Positions 22,396-31,149 of a DNA stretch of 64,000 bases are shown in pieces. A program made the position numbers and the translations under genes. Where the stretch lies: the NCBI GenBank assembly GCA_902610815.1, contig CACLXG010000001.1, positions 264,775 through 328,774 on the forward strand. The letters are read 5' to 3'. Position 1 is the stretch's first letter; each line of letters begins with the position of its first letter. The stretch is from an uncultured Candidatus Actinomarina sp. GTDB taxonomy: Bacteria > Actinomycetota > Acidimicrobiia > Actinomarinales > Actinomarinaceae. Below the pieces are notes generated by a model that was given only the letters and a program-made list of their open reading frames with translations, searched no databases and was not told the DNA's origin.

Positions 22396-23042
22396 AATTC
22401 TATTTTAGACAATTGACCTTTAGACATATTACCTAAAGTGTATTTACCAATTTTTTCACGTTTTAATTCTCTTATATCTAAATCGTTAAATCTAAATATT
22501 TTACGTATTTCATGATTTTTACCAGATAATAATGTTACGTTATACGCATAAGAGTTAATAACTTTTATATTGTGAATTTTTAAAGTTTGACCATCGTAAT
22601 TAATTTTGGTTCTTATTTTTTTATTTTTATTGATTTTATTTTTTAAAGTAACTTTATATTTTTTCTGAACCTTATTCTTTGAGTGAAATATTTCATTTAA
22701 CCATTCACCATCAGTGCTTAACAACATCAAGCCTTCAGAATCTTTATCTAACCTGCCACCAAATTTAAGATAATTTTTCTCGATTATATCATATATCGTT
22801 GGTGCATTTCCTTGTTTGTTATGAGAACATACATATCCTTTTGGTTTGTAAAATTTGTAATACTCATGAGTATTGTTATTTGATAACTTTTTGTTGTTAA
22901 CAGATACTACATCTTTTTGTTTAACTATATACCCAACCTCAGGTACTTTGTCATTAACAATCACTTCACCAGATTGAATTAATTCATCTGCTTTTCTTCG
23001 AGATGTTGGAAGATTTAAAGCGATAAATTTATTTAATCTCAA
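22392..23042 (-). CDS. Pseudouridine synthase, RsuA/RluB family
   Basis: S4-like N-terminus, GGRLDKDSEGLMLLSTDGEWLN, GKNHEIRKIF. Confidence 0.9.
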   Translation of the reverse strand: MRLNKFIALNLPTSRRKADELIQSGEVIVNDKVPEVGYIVKQKDVVSVNNKKLSNNNTHEYYKFYKPKGYVCSHNKQGNAPTIYDIIEKNYLKFGGRLDKDSEGLMLLSTDGEWLNEIFHSKNKVQKKYKVTLKNKINKNKKIRTKINYDGQTLKIHNIKVINSYAYNVTLLSGKNHEIRKIFRFNDLDIRELKREKIGKYTLGNMSKGQLSKIEL

Positions 23043-23048
23043 AGAGAT

Positions 23049-23573
23049 TTACTCTTCCTCTAGATTTGAGAAATATTCACCTAATACGGGAAGATCATCA
23101 ATATATGATATATCCATCTTTTCTAAGAAGAGATTAGTTGTTATATATAAATGAGGATTTCCAGGAACATCTAGATAACCTGATTTTTCAATAAGACCTC
23201 GAGATTCTAAAGTTTTAAGAGATGACTCTGATTCAACTCCTCTTATCTCACTTACTTTGAGTTTTGTGACTGGCTGCTCATAAGCAACAATAGATAATGT
23301 TTCTAGTGCTGGAGTTGATAAGCCTCGTAAAACTGAAGGTGGTTTGAATTCAACTAATTCAGTAGAAATTGAACTCAAAGTTACTAAGTCAGAAGATTTG
23401 CCATCATATTTAATGTAAAAGCCATAATCTTTTTCTTTTAATTCATTGTTTATTTCATCAAAAATATTAATCAAATCTTCATTAGAGATATTAAAATTTT
23501 CTAAAAAATATTTATGATTAACTGAACCATCAGAAACTAACAAAATAGCGGTTATAACTTTTTTATAATTCAT
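23049..23573 (-). CDS. scpB: Segregation and condensation protein B
   Basis: LSTPALETLSIVAYEQPVTKLKVSEIRGVESESSLKTLESRGLIE. Confidence 0.93.
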   Translation of the reverse strand: MNYKKVITAILLVSDGSVNHKYFLENFNISNEDLINIFDEINNELKEKDYGFYIKYDGKSSDLVTLSSISTELVEFKPPSVLRGLSTPALETLSIVAYEQPVTKLKVSEIRGVESESSLKTLESRGLIEKSGYLDVPGNPHLYITTNLFLEKMDISYIDDLPVLGEYFSNLEEE

Positions 23574-24264
23574 AATTTTTTTCTATTTTAATTCCTTCAT
23601 CGTTTTGACTGGCTATAACAAAACCCCATCTTACAGCTTCTAAAAGTGCAAGGAAAAAAGCTATAGCCTCTTTTTCAGAATTTACATCATTTAAGATGCT
23701 TTCGAAAGATATGTTTAATCTTTTATCAACAACTTGTAATAAATCATCAATTGCTTTCTGTAAATCTGGCAAATCTTTGTCTATATGTTTAAAGCCTTCA
23801 ATTGTTTTAAATCTGTCAAAAACTTCAATAGCAACTTCATTAAATTTATCTTTATTTATTTCGTACTCAACATCTGGTTTAGGAAACAAATTTTTAGTTT
23901 GATAATATTTAAATGACTTGATTTCATTTTCGTTATATTTTATTTTTGAAGCTAAAGCAATACCAATTTCAGAAAATGCTTTAAATTGTAAAAGTCTTGC
24001 AAATGCAAGGTCTTTATCCTTAAGAACTTCCACTTCATCCATCCACTCAATTTCTTCTTCTTGAGGTAGCATTCTTTTAGCTTTTAATTCAAATAGAGAA
24101 GAAGCAAGTAATATAAACTCTGCGTAGTTTTCAATTTCATTATTTAGATTTTTTGACTCTAGACTGCTGAATAAGTCATTTAAACTTTCATCAATTTGTG
24201 AATTATTTGACGTATAGTTGATTAATAAAGATTTTAATGCATCTACTAAGAAACTTAATTCCAT
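23563..24264 (-). CDS. scpA: Segregation and condensation protein A
   Basis: YAEFILLASSLFELKAKRMLP; overlaps scpB. Confidence 0.92.
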   Translation of the reverse strand: MELSFLVDALKSLLINYTSNNSQIDESLNDLFSSLESKNLNNEIENYAEFILLASSLFELKAKRMLPQEEEIEWMDEVEVLKDKDLAFARLLQFKAFSEIGIALASKIKYNENEIKSFKYYQTKNLFPKPDVEYEINKDKFNEVAIEVFDRFKTIEGFKHIDKDLPDLQKAIDDLLQVVDKRLNISFESILNDVNSEKEAIAFFLALLEAVRWGFVIASQNDEGIKIEKNYEL

Positions 24265-24704
24265 TAAAAATCAGTCTTATCTAATATTTCATTTTTTTCT
24301 GTAAGTAAATTGTCAAAATAATATTTACTTATATCAGGATCATCTATATTTTCTTTTAATAGATCGTAACCTATGTCTTCATGGTTCAGATAATCAAATG
24401 CTTTTCTGTTTGTTACAAGTTTTAATTCAGCCATTATTCTAAATAACCAGTTATATTCAGATATTGATTTTCCTACGTCATGTAACAAGGACAGCTTTAA
24501 TAAATTTTCATTATTTGAATTTTTCATAGTTCTTTCTAAAACTTCTAGTGAATGATGCCTGTCAGCTTTTGACATTTTCCAAAAAAGTTGTTCTAACTGT
24601 TCATTGTCGAGAATTTTTGAAATTTTAATTTGATCAACAATACTTATATCTTTGTAAAATAAAAATCTAATAGCTCTTTTTGCTTTTAAAAATAGTTCAT
24701 TCAT
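24264..24704 (-). CDS. HD-domain protein
   Basis: RHHSLEVLERTMKN...LLKLSLLHDVGKS. Confidence 0.7.
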   Translation of the reverse strand: MNELFLKAKRAIRFLFYKDISIVDQIKISKILDNEQLEQLFWKMSKADRHHSLEVLERTMKNSNNENLLKLSLLHDVGKSISEYNWLFRIMAELKLVTNRKAFDYLNHEDIGYDLLKENIDDPDISKYYFDNLLTEKNEILDKTDF

Positions 24705-25579
24705 GACCTTGGATGACTTTCTGTAAATGCCTTTTCTAAAAATTCTTTTGTTACTTTAGTATATATCTGCGTGGTTGAAACAGAGCTATGGCCTAAAAAT
24801 TCTTGAACTGTCCTTAAGTCACACCCACCTTCAAGCATATGAGTAGCTGCACTATGTCTTAATGTATGTGGATGAACATCGTCTTGTAAAGAAATATTCA
24901 TAGCAGTTTTTTTTATTATTCTGAATACAGCAGTTCGATCTAATTTATTTTTTGATTTAGATAAAAAGAGTGGTTCTCCCCTGTTTTGTAAAAATGTATT
25001 CCTAACATTTAAATATTCCAAAAGATTTTTATATAACATAGACCCAATGGGAACAATTCTTTGTTTTGAACCTTTTCCTTTCAGTTTTAAATATTTCTCA
25101 TCTAAATCAATATCTGATAAGTTAATGTCACAAAGCTCAGAAACTCTACAACCAGTAGAATAAAGCACATCAATAACAGTTCTGTTCCTAGAATCTAAAT
25201 AAGTTTCGTGATTGTAAAAATTTATCATATTTTCGATATCATTTATAGAAAGTACTTCAGGAAGCTTATTAGAAGATTTAAGTTTTATATCTGAAATATC
25301 TATTGATTCATAGTTTTCAATTTCATTAATATATTTTAGAAAATTTTTTATGCTGGAGTGCATTCGTTTCTTTGTTGATACTGAATAATTAAATTCTGAC
25401 ATATCTATAAAAAAATTATCTATATTTGTTTTTGACAGGTCTTGGTTTTGTAAATAATTTGATAATTTTGTTAAATCAGATGTGTATGAATCAACAGTGT
25501 TTTGAGAAAGCCCTTTTTGATATAAAAGATATTCTGAAAATGAACTTATCGATTGATTAATCTTTGACTTTATGTTCAT
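24701..25579 (-). CDS. Tyrosine recombinase XerC/XerD type
   Basis: STGCRVSELC, HPHTLRHSAATHML, LGHSSVSTTQIYTKV (R..HxxR..H..Y). Confidence 0.92.
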   Translation of the reverse strand: MNIKSKINQSISSFSEYLLYQKGLSQNTVDSYTSDLTKLSNYLQNQDLSKTNIDNFFIDMSEFNYSVSTKKRMHSSIKNFLKYINEIENYESIDISDIKLKSSNKLPEVLSINDIENMINFYNHETYLDSRNRTVIDVLYSTGCRVSELCDINLSDIDLDEKYLKLKGKGSKQRIVPIGSMLYKNLLEYLNVRNTFLQNRGEPLFLSKSKNKLDRTAVFRIIKKTAMNISLQDDVHPHTLRHSAATHMLEGGCDLRTVQEFLGHSSVSTTQIYTKVTKEFLEKAFTESHPRS

Positions 25580-27182
25580 CTTTTACATTTTCATCAAAAA
25601 ATATAATTTCTTTTGATGCAGCTATAAATGAATTGAACATAGGTGCTGGGTCCCATGGCCTTGATTTAAATTCAGGATGAAATTGTGAAGCTACAAAGTA
25701 CGGATGATCTTTAATTTCAATCATTTCAACTAAATCTTCATCAGGTGATAATCCACTAAATACTAATCCTTTAGATTCCAATTCATTTCTGAACTTATTA
25801 TTTACTTCGTACCTATGCCTGTGACGTTCATAAATTATTTCATTGTTATATATGTCTTCAGTCATAGTATTTGGTTGAATTTTACAAGGATAAGTACCAA
25901 GTCTCATAGATGCACCGACATCATCTGCTTCTAAATCTTGATTAGGTAATAAATCTATGACGGGATTTTTTGTAGTTTGAGAAAACTCTGTAGAATTTGC
26001 ATCAGATATACCACACACGTTGCGCGCATACTCAATTACAGCACACTGTAAACCTAAACAAATTCCAAGAAAAGGTATCTTATTTTTTCTTAGATACTCA
26101 ATTGCACCAATTTTTCCTTCAATACCTCTGTAACCAAAACCTCCAGGAACTACTACACCATTTAAATTTTTAAGATCTTCAATCTCATAGTTATCTGCAT
26201 CTATCCACACTAAATCTAAATTTACTTTATTTTGAAGACAAGAATGTTTTAGAGCTTCTACTACTGACATGTAGCTATCTGGTAAGCCAAAATATTTACC
26301 GAGAATTGCTATTTTTACATTTTTGTCAACACCATTTTTTAATGAAAGCATTTCATTCCATCTTGATAAATCGGGGGAATCAGAATTTAATCCTAAACGT
26401 TTATCAACAGCTGAATCTAAACCCTCCTCATACATTTTTATAGGAACATCATAAATATCATCAAGATCTGGTGCGTTAATAACATTTTCAAAATTCACAT
26501 CACAAAAAAGTGAAACTTTACTTTTTATTTCATCAGTTAACTCCTGCTCAGATCTCAGAACTATTAAATCTGGACTAATACCATAACTTCTTAACATTGA
26601 CACTGAGTGTTGTGTTGGTTTTGTTTTTAGTTCTGTACTTGGTCCTATAAACGGTACAAGAGTTACATGAACAAACATAACATTTTCTTGACCAAACTCT
26701 TTTCTAATTTGTCTTGCTGCTTCTAGAAAAGGTAGTATCTCAATATCGCCAACTGTGCCTCCTATTTCAGTAATTTGCACATCTACTTCATTGGATATAC
26801 CTTTAATTCTTCTTTTAATTTCATCTGTAATGTGAGGAATGACTTGGACAGTTGCACCAAGATAGTCACCTTTACGCTCTCTTTCAATCACCTTTCTGTA
26901 AATGCTTCCAGTTGTAACATTTGCATCTTTTCTTAAATTAACTCCAGTGAATCTTTCGTAATGTCCTAAATCTAAATCTGTTGTAGCTCCATCTTCAGTA
27001 ACAAAAACTTCTCCATGCTGAAAAGGATTCATTGTGTCTGGATCAACATTAATATAAGGATCTAATTTTTGATTGACAATTGATAAACCTCTAGCTTTGA
27101 GCAGGTTTCCTAGAGACGCAGAAGTAATCCCTTTGCCAAGACCAGAGACTACACCGCCAGTGACAAATATGTATTTGGTCAC
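25557..27182 (-). CDS. pyrG: CTP synthase
   Basis: FVTGGVVSGLGKGITSASLG, FLGICLGLQCAVIEYARN, SQFHPEFKSRP. Confidence 0.97.
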   Translation of the reverse strand: MTKYIFVTGGVVSGLGKGITSASLGNLLKARGLSIVNQKLDPYINVDPDTMNPFQHGEVFVTEDGATTDLDLGHYERFTGVNLRKDANVTTGSIYRKVIERERKGDYLGATVQVIPHITDEIKRRIKGISNEVDVQITEIGGTVGDIEILPFLEAARQIRKEFGQENVMFVHVTLVPFIGPSTELKTKPTQHSVSMLRSYGISPDLIVLRSEQELTDEIKSKVSLFCDVNFENVINAPDLDDIYDVPIKMYEEGLDSAVDKRLGLNSDSPDLSRWNEMLSLKNGVDKNVKIAILGKYFGLPDSYMSVVEALKHSCLQNKVNLDLVWIDADNYEIEDLKNLNGVVVPGGFGYRGIEGKIGAIEYLRKNKIPFLGICLGLQCAVIEYARNVCGISDANSTEFSQTTKNPVIDLLPNQDLEADDVGASMRLGTYPCKIQPNTMTEDIYNNEIIYERHRHRYEVNNKFRNELESKGLVFSGLSPDEDLVEMIEIKDHPYFVASQFHPEFKSRPWDPAPMFNSFIAASKEIIFFDENVKDEHKVKD

Positions 27183-27219
27183 GTCAAAATAATAACAGGT
27201 TTATTTTTATTGTGAAGAA

Positions 27220-28017
27220 TTATCTAAGTATTTGGTTTAAAAAGTGATCTAGTTTAGGTTTATTGGTTTCCTCTAACACTTTCAGTGAATTATCTGACAA
27301 TTTATAAGTAAAGGGTAAGTCGTTAGGTTCATTACTTTGTTGTAGTTCATTACCGTCGAACTGGATAGAGAAATCTTGATTCTTTAGAACAATAATTTTT
27401 ATCTCAGAATGTTTATCTAAAACAACTGATCTTGGAAACTTTGTAAATGGAGATATTGGAGTAATTATCAATGAATCAATACTGGTTTGTACTATTGGGC
27501 CTCCTGCAGAATAATTGTAAGCAGTAGAACCCATAGAAGTAGAAATTATAATTCCATCAGCTCTCACCTTTACATATTGCTCATATGTTTCTATTTGAAT
27601 ATCTAACATACGTGTTGGAGAATTCTTTATTAAAACTATTTCATTAAATGCTGGTTCTTGTTCATCATTATTTTGAATAATAGGAACTCTTTTTTTAAAG
27701 TTGTTGAAATCATTTTTTACTAATTCGTGTAAATTAATGTTTTCGAAAGAATTTACTAAGTAACCTACTCTGCCAGATCCAAGATTTAAAACAGGTACAG
27801 AGTTATTCCATCCTAGTTTCATAGCTTTTAGAGCAGTACCATCACCCCCTATACTTATTATTAAATTAAAAGTATTTTTAGATGTATTTTCATAACTCTT
27901 GTCTTCAAGAATTAATTTCTCATAATTAATTTTTTGATTATCTAGATACTTTAGAAAATCAACAGCTTGTTTTGATTTAAGATATTTCTTTGAAGAAACA
28001 ATTGCCAACTTAACCAT
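27220..28017 (-). CDS. nadK: NAD kinase
   Basis: SIGGDGTALKA, GSTAYNYSAGGPIV. Confidence 0.92.
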   Translation of the reverse strand: MVKLAIVSSKKYLKSKQAVDFLKYLDNQKINYEKLILEDKSYENTSKNTFNLIISIGGDGTALKAMKLGWNNSVPVLNLGSGRVGYLVNSFENINLHELVKNDFNNFKKRVPIIQNNDEQEPAFNEIVLIKNSPTRMLDIQIETYEQYVKVRADGIIISTSMGSTAYNYSAGGPIVQTSIDSLIITPISPFTKFPRSVVLDKHSEIKIIVLKNQDFSIQFDGNELQQSNEPNDLPFTYKLSDNSLKVLEETNKPKLDHFLNQILR

Positions 28018-28036
28018 AAATACATTATAGGTGACT

Positions 28037-28042
28037 TATAAT
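28037..28042 (+). promoter_or_regulatory. -10 element TATAAT for a leaderless rhomboid transcript
   Basis: TATAAT 9 nt before GTG(28052). Confidence 0.45.
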
Positions 28043-28051
28043 GTTCATAAA

Positions 28052-28759
28052 GTGATACCTATATCAGATATAAATCCTGCAAGAAATACACCTGTTATTT
28101 CCAGAGTATTTATGATTTCAACAGTTTTAATTTTCATATTGATACAACCAAAAAACCAAATTGAATTAATAAATTTCTTCTACCAATACTCAGCGATTCC
28201 ATGTGAACTTGTAAATTTTGCACCATTATCAGAATCACAATTTTATAATAACAGTTGCTTTTACGATCAATTCAAAGTGATATTTCCAAACAAGAATTTA
28301 CTTTTAAGTGTCATATTCGCAAATTTGTTTCATGCAAACTTTTTACATATATTAGGAAATTTATGGAGTTTTTGGATTTTTGGAAATAATGTTGAAGATA
28401 AACTTGGAAAAGTAAAATATGTTTTTTTTCTTTTGTTCATAGGTGTAATAAGTATTGTTTCTCATACTTTCCTCAACCAGGAAAGTTTAGTTCCTATAGT
28501 AGGAGCATCTGGGATAGTTTCCGGATTAATGGGTGCTTACGTTTATATGTTTCCTAATGCAAGGTTATTGGTTCTAGTCCCGTTTGGATTCTTGTTTCCA
28601 ACTACAATCAAAGCGAAATTTTTTATGATTTTTTGGTTTATTTCTCAAATACTTATTGCACTAGGAGATCAAAATATTTCCTGGGAAGCTCATGTAGGTG
28701 GATTTATATTTGGTTATCTTATATTAAGATTGTTTAGTAAGAAAAGATACAACATCTGA
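28052..28759 (+). CDS. Rhomboid-family intramembrane serine protease (GTG start at 28052 proposed)
   Basis: GASGIVSGLMGAY catalytic Ser, HANFLHILGNLWSFWIFG, SWEAHVGGFIFG. Confidence 0.9.
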   Translation: MIPISDINPARNTPVISRVFMISTVLIFILIQPKNQIELINFFYQYSAIPCELVNFAPLSESQFYNNSCFYDQFKVIFPNKNLLLSVIFANLFHANFLHILGNLWSFWIFGNNVEDKLGKVKYVFFLLFIGVISIVSHTFLNQESLVPIVGASGIVSGLMGAYVYMFPNARLLVLVPFGFLFPTTIKAKFFMIFWFISQILIALGDQNISWEAHVGGFIFGYLILRLFSKKRYNI

Positions 28760-29476
28760 AAATTTATTAAGTTGTATATCAGCAATATTGACATCTAAAT
28801 AATTTTTGATACCTGAAGATACTAAAAATGTTTTTGCATTTAAATTCTTTCCGAAAATAATATCTGTATCAACCCTATCTCCTATTACAAAATTTACAGT
28901 AATTTTGTTTTGGATAAAATATGAACTGTAGTGATTTCCAGATTTGCCTAAAGTAGGTATGATAATTGACAATTCATCTTCTATGATCTTGACAACTGCT
29001 CCATTACCAGCCTTTTCACCAAACTCAGTTGGAAATGTAAGATCCTTATTAAGGCACATTATATTTTTACCTGAACTTACATTTTTAATAATCTTATTTA
29101 TTTCTGAATTATTATTTTCTTCTTTACGCCCTATCAAGATTACTTCTGCATTTTCTAGACTTGTAACGTTCATATTTAAATTTTTTATATATTTTTTTAA
29201 ATTATCTGATCCATAAATATAAATATTTAATTTTTTATCTGAATACAAATTTTGAAAAATAACTAATGGTGTAATAACTTTTGAAATATCAATATCTAGT
29301 TGGAGTAAATTTTCAAGCTTATCTTTTATCTCATTAGGAGATTGAGAACTATTATTAGTTGTATAATATATTTCAATACCTTCATTTATAATTTTCAGTA
29401 AACCTTTTTTAACACCATCAATTAGGGTATGCCCTTTATATATGGTTCCATCAAGGTCTGTAGCGATTATGGTCAC
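28724..29476 (-). CDS. HAD-superfamily hydrolase (NagD/phosphoglycolate phosphatase-like)
   Basis: TDLDGTIYKG, TTNNS, GDRVDTDIIFGKN. Confidence 0.9.
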   Translation of the reverse strand: MTIIATDLDGTIYKGHTLIDGVKKGLLKIINEGIEIYYTTNNSSQSPNEIKDKLENLLQLDIDISKVITPLVIFQNLYSDKKLNIYIYGSDNLKKYIKNLNMNVTSLENAEVILIGRKEENNNSEINKIIKNVSSGKNIMCLNKDLTFPTEFGEKAGNGAVVKIIEDELSIIIPTLGKSGNHYSSYFIQNKITVNFVIGDRVDTDIIFGKNLNAKTFLVSSGIKNYLDVNIADIQLNKFSDVVSFLTKQS

Positions 29477-29894
29477 GTTTTTCTTCCATTAATAGCATTC
29501 TTGCTGTTATTCCACTTGCTTCATAAAAATTTTTTGCAACTCTATCGCTTGGGAGAGTAACTGTTCTTAATGAAGATTGTATTGTCTGAACATATTCTCT
29601 AATACAGTTTAAAAGAAATGTACCTAATGAAAGTTCTCTAAATTCTTCTTTTATAAATATTTCTGTCAGAAGTGAATATTCTTTATCTTCAAACAGCTTT
29701 GCGTATCCAATAGGCTCCTTTTCGCAAAAAAGTAAAAAATTTTGGGATTCTATAAATTCTATATTCGTATAGTAAGTCAATAAATTTTCGTCTATATTAG
29801 ACATTGTTTGTAAAAACGATTCAGTCAAATTATTAGGTATTTCTTTATCAGTTTCTACAGTGAATGCGAAGCCAAAATCATTATACTTATGCAC
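29451..29894 (-). CDS. GNAT-family N-acetyltransferase
   Basis: LTEIFIKEEFRELSLGTFLLNCIREY, NFYEASGI. Confidence 0.75.
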   Translation of the reverse strand: MHKYNDFGFAFTVETDKEIPNNLTESFLQTMSNIDENLLTYYTNIEFIESQNFLLFCEKEPIGYAKLFEDKEYSLLTEIFIKEEFRELSLGTFLLNCIREYVQTIQSSLRTVTLPSDRVAKNFYEASGITARMLLMEEKRDHNRYRP

Positions 29895-30246
29895 AATCAG
29901 CGCATACTTTTGATCTCGGTTTTGCTAATTGTGTTTTTCTTAATACTAAAAAACAAATTGAACATGTAAATTCATCATCTTTTTTATCATCAGCAATTTC
30001 ATCTAACTTTAAATCTGAGCTTTTTACATTTCTTTTTTCTGCAGCATCAACTGACATGAACGAACCTTCGGCTTCATCAGTGTCATCTGCTGATTTTTTT
30101 TCAGTTTCTACCCTTGCTTCAAGAGATTCTGTTTCTACTTCCTCTTTTTCTTCTTCTTCTGGAGGAGTTTCTATCTCTTCAATGTCTTCTTCTTCTAAAT
30201 CTTCAAGCGTAGGTTCTTCTATTTCTTCAGTTTCTTTTTTAGCCAT
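29887..30246 (-). CDS. DUF4193-like acidic protein with C-terminal zinc-ribbon
   Basis: Glu-rich N-terminus; DEFTCSICFLVLRKTQLA...VCADCA. Confidence 0.85.
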   Translation of the reverse strand: MAKKETEEIEEPTLEDLEEEDIEEIETPPEEEEKEEVETESLEARVETEKKSADDTDEAEGSFMSVDAAEKRNVKSSDLKLDEIADDKKDDEFTCSICFLVLRKTQLAKPRSKVCADCA

Positions 30247-30273
30247 AAAACTCCTAACTTGCCTTAAATATTA

Positions 30274-31149
30274 CTAAATTTTAAAACGTATAGCTAAATT
30301 TTCTATAAATATATTTGCTGGACCATTTGCAAAATAATCACCATCAATCTCTATCGGATCATTGCTTTTTATTTCTAATTTAGAAGCTTTTCTAAGAATT
30401 ACATCAGATTCTTTAAGGTGTAAACCTTTTTGAGCTAAGAAAAATATTTTCATTGCTTTAAGTTTTGATACTGCGAATATCTGAACGTTGAATTTACCAT
30501 CTTGTAAGCTAGATTTTGGTGAAATATTCCAGCCACCACCAAAATATTGTGCATTGCAAACACATATATTGAATGCATTATTATTAAATTTAAAATTATC
30601 TAGATTTATATTAATTTTTTTAGCTTTTGCAAAAAATATTTTTATCCAAAAACTTATAGGATATCTAAATCTTCGTATAAGTTTAGGCATCTTTTCACTT
30701 ACTTCTACTGAAGAAGCCAAAAATCCAATGTTCAAAACATTTATAAAATACTTTTCTTTATTTTCTGCTACGACTTTTCCAATATCGATTTCATAATAAG
30801 AATCCGTAATTAAATGTTTTATTGTTTCTTCAATATTTTGTGGAAGTGCGAAAGTTCTAATAAAGTCAGAACCGCTTCCAGCTGGCAAGCAAGCAACTTC
30901 AGGTTTCTTAACACCTCTATTCATCAAAGCATTAATCAATGAATTTAAACTTCCATCTCCCCCGATGGCACAATATTGATATTTGTTGCAATCTAAATAT
31001 TCATCTATAACATTATTAAGTTCATCAATTGTTGAAGTTGAAAAGTATTTAAAAGGAATATCATTACTTTTAAATAAATACTCAACATATTCTTGTGAAA
31101 GATTTTTACCTCTTGAATTAAGGTTATGAATTACAATGTATGTTTTCAT
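30274..31149 (-). CDS. Diacylglycerol/lipid kinase
   Basis: NSRGKN, AIGGDGSLNSLINAL, LPAGSGSDFIRTFALP. Confidence 0.9.
   Translation of the reverse strand: MKTYIVIHNLNSRGKNLSQEYVEYLFKSNDIPFKYFSTSTIDELNNVIDEYLDCNKYQYCAIGGDGSLNSLINALMNRGVKKPEVACLPAGSGSDFIRTFALPQNIEETIKHLITDSYYEIDIGKVVAENKEKYFINVLNIGFLASSVEVSEKMPKLIRRFRYPISFWIKIFFAKAKKININLDNFKFNNNAFNICVCNAQYFGGGWNISPKSSLQDGKFNVQIFAVSKLKAMKIFFLAQKGLHLKESDVILRKASKLEIKSNDPIEIDGDYFANGPANIFIENLAIRFKI

Noticed and set aside
24701-25579. Tyrosine recombinase as evidence of a mobile element
   Set aside because: XerC/D-type gene in conserved core synteny (pyrG-xer-scpAB); no attachment repeats or cargo seen.
29864-30277. 137-aa plus-strand Ser-rich ORF
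   Set aside because: Antisense of the Glu-rich DUF4193 gene; composition is explained by codon complementarity.
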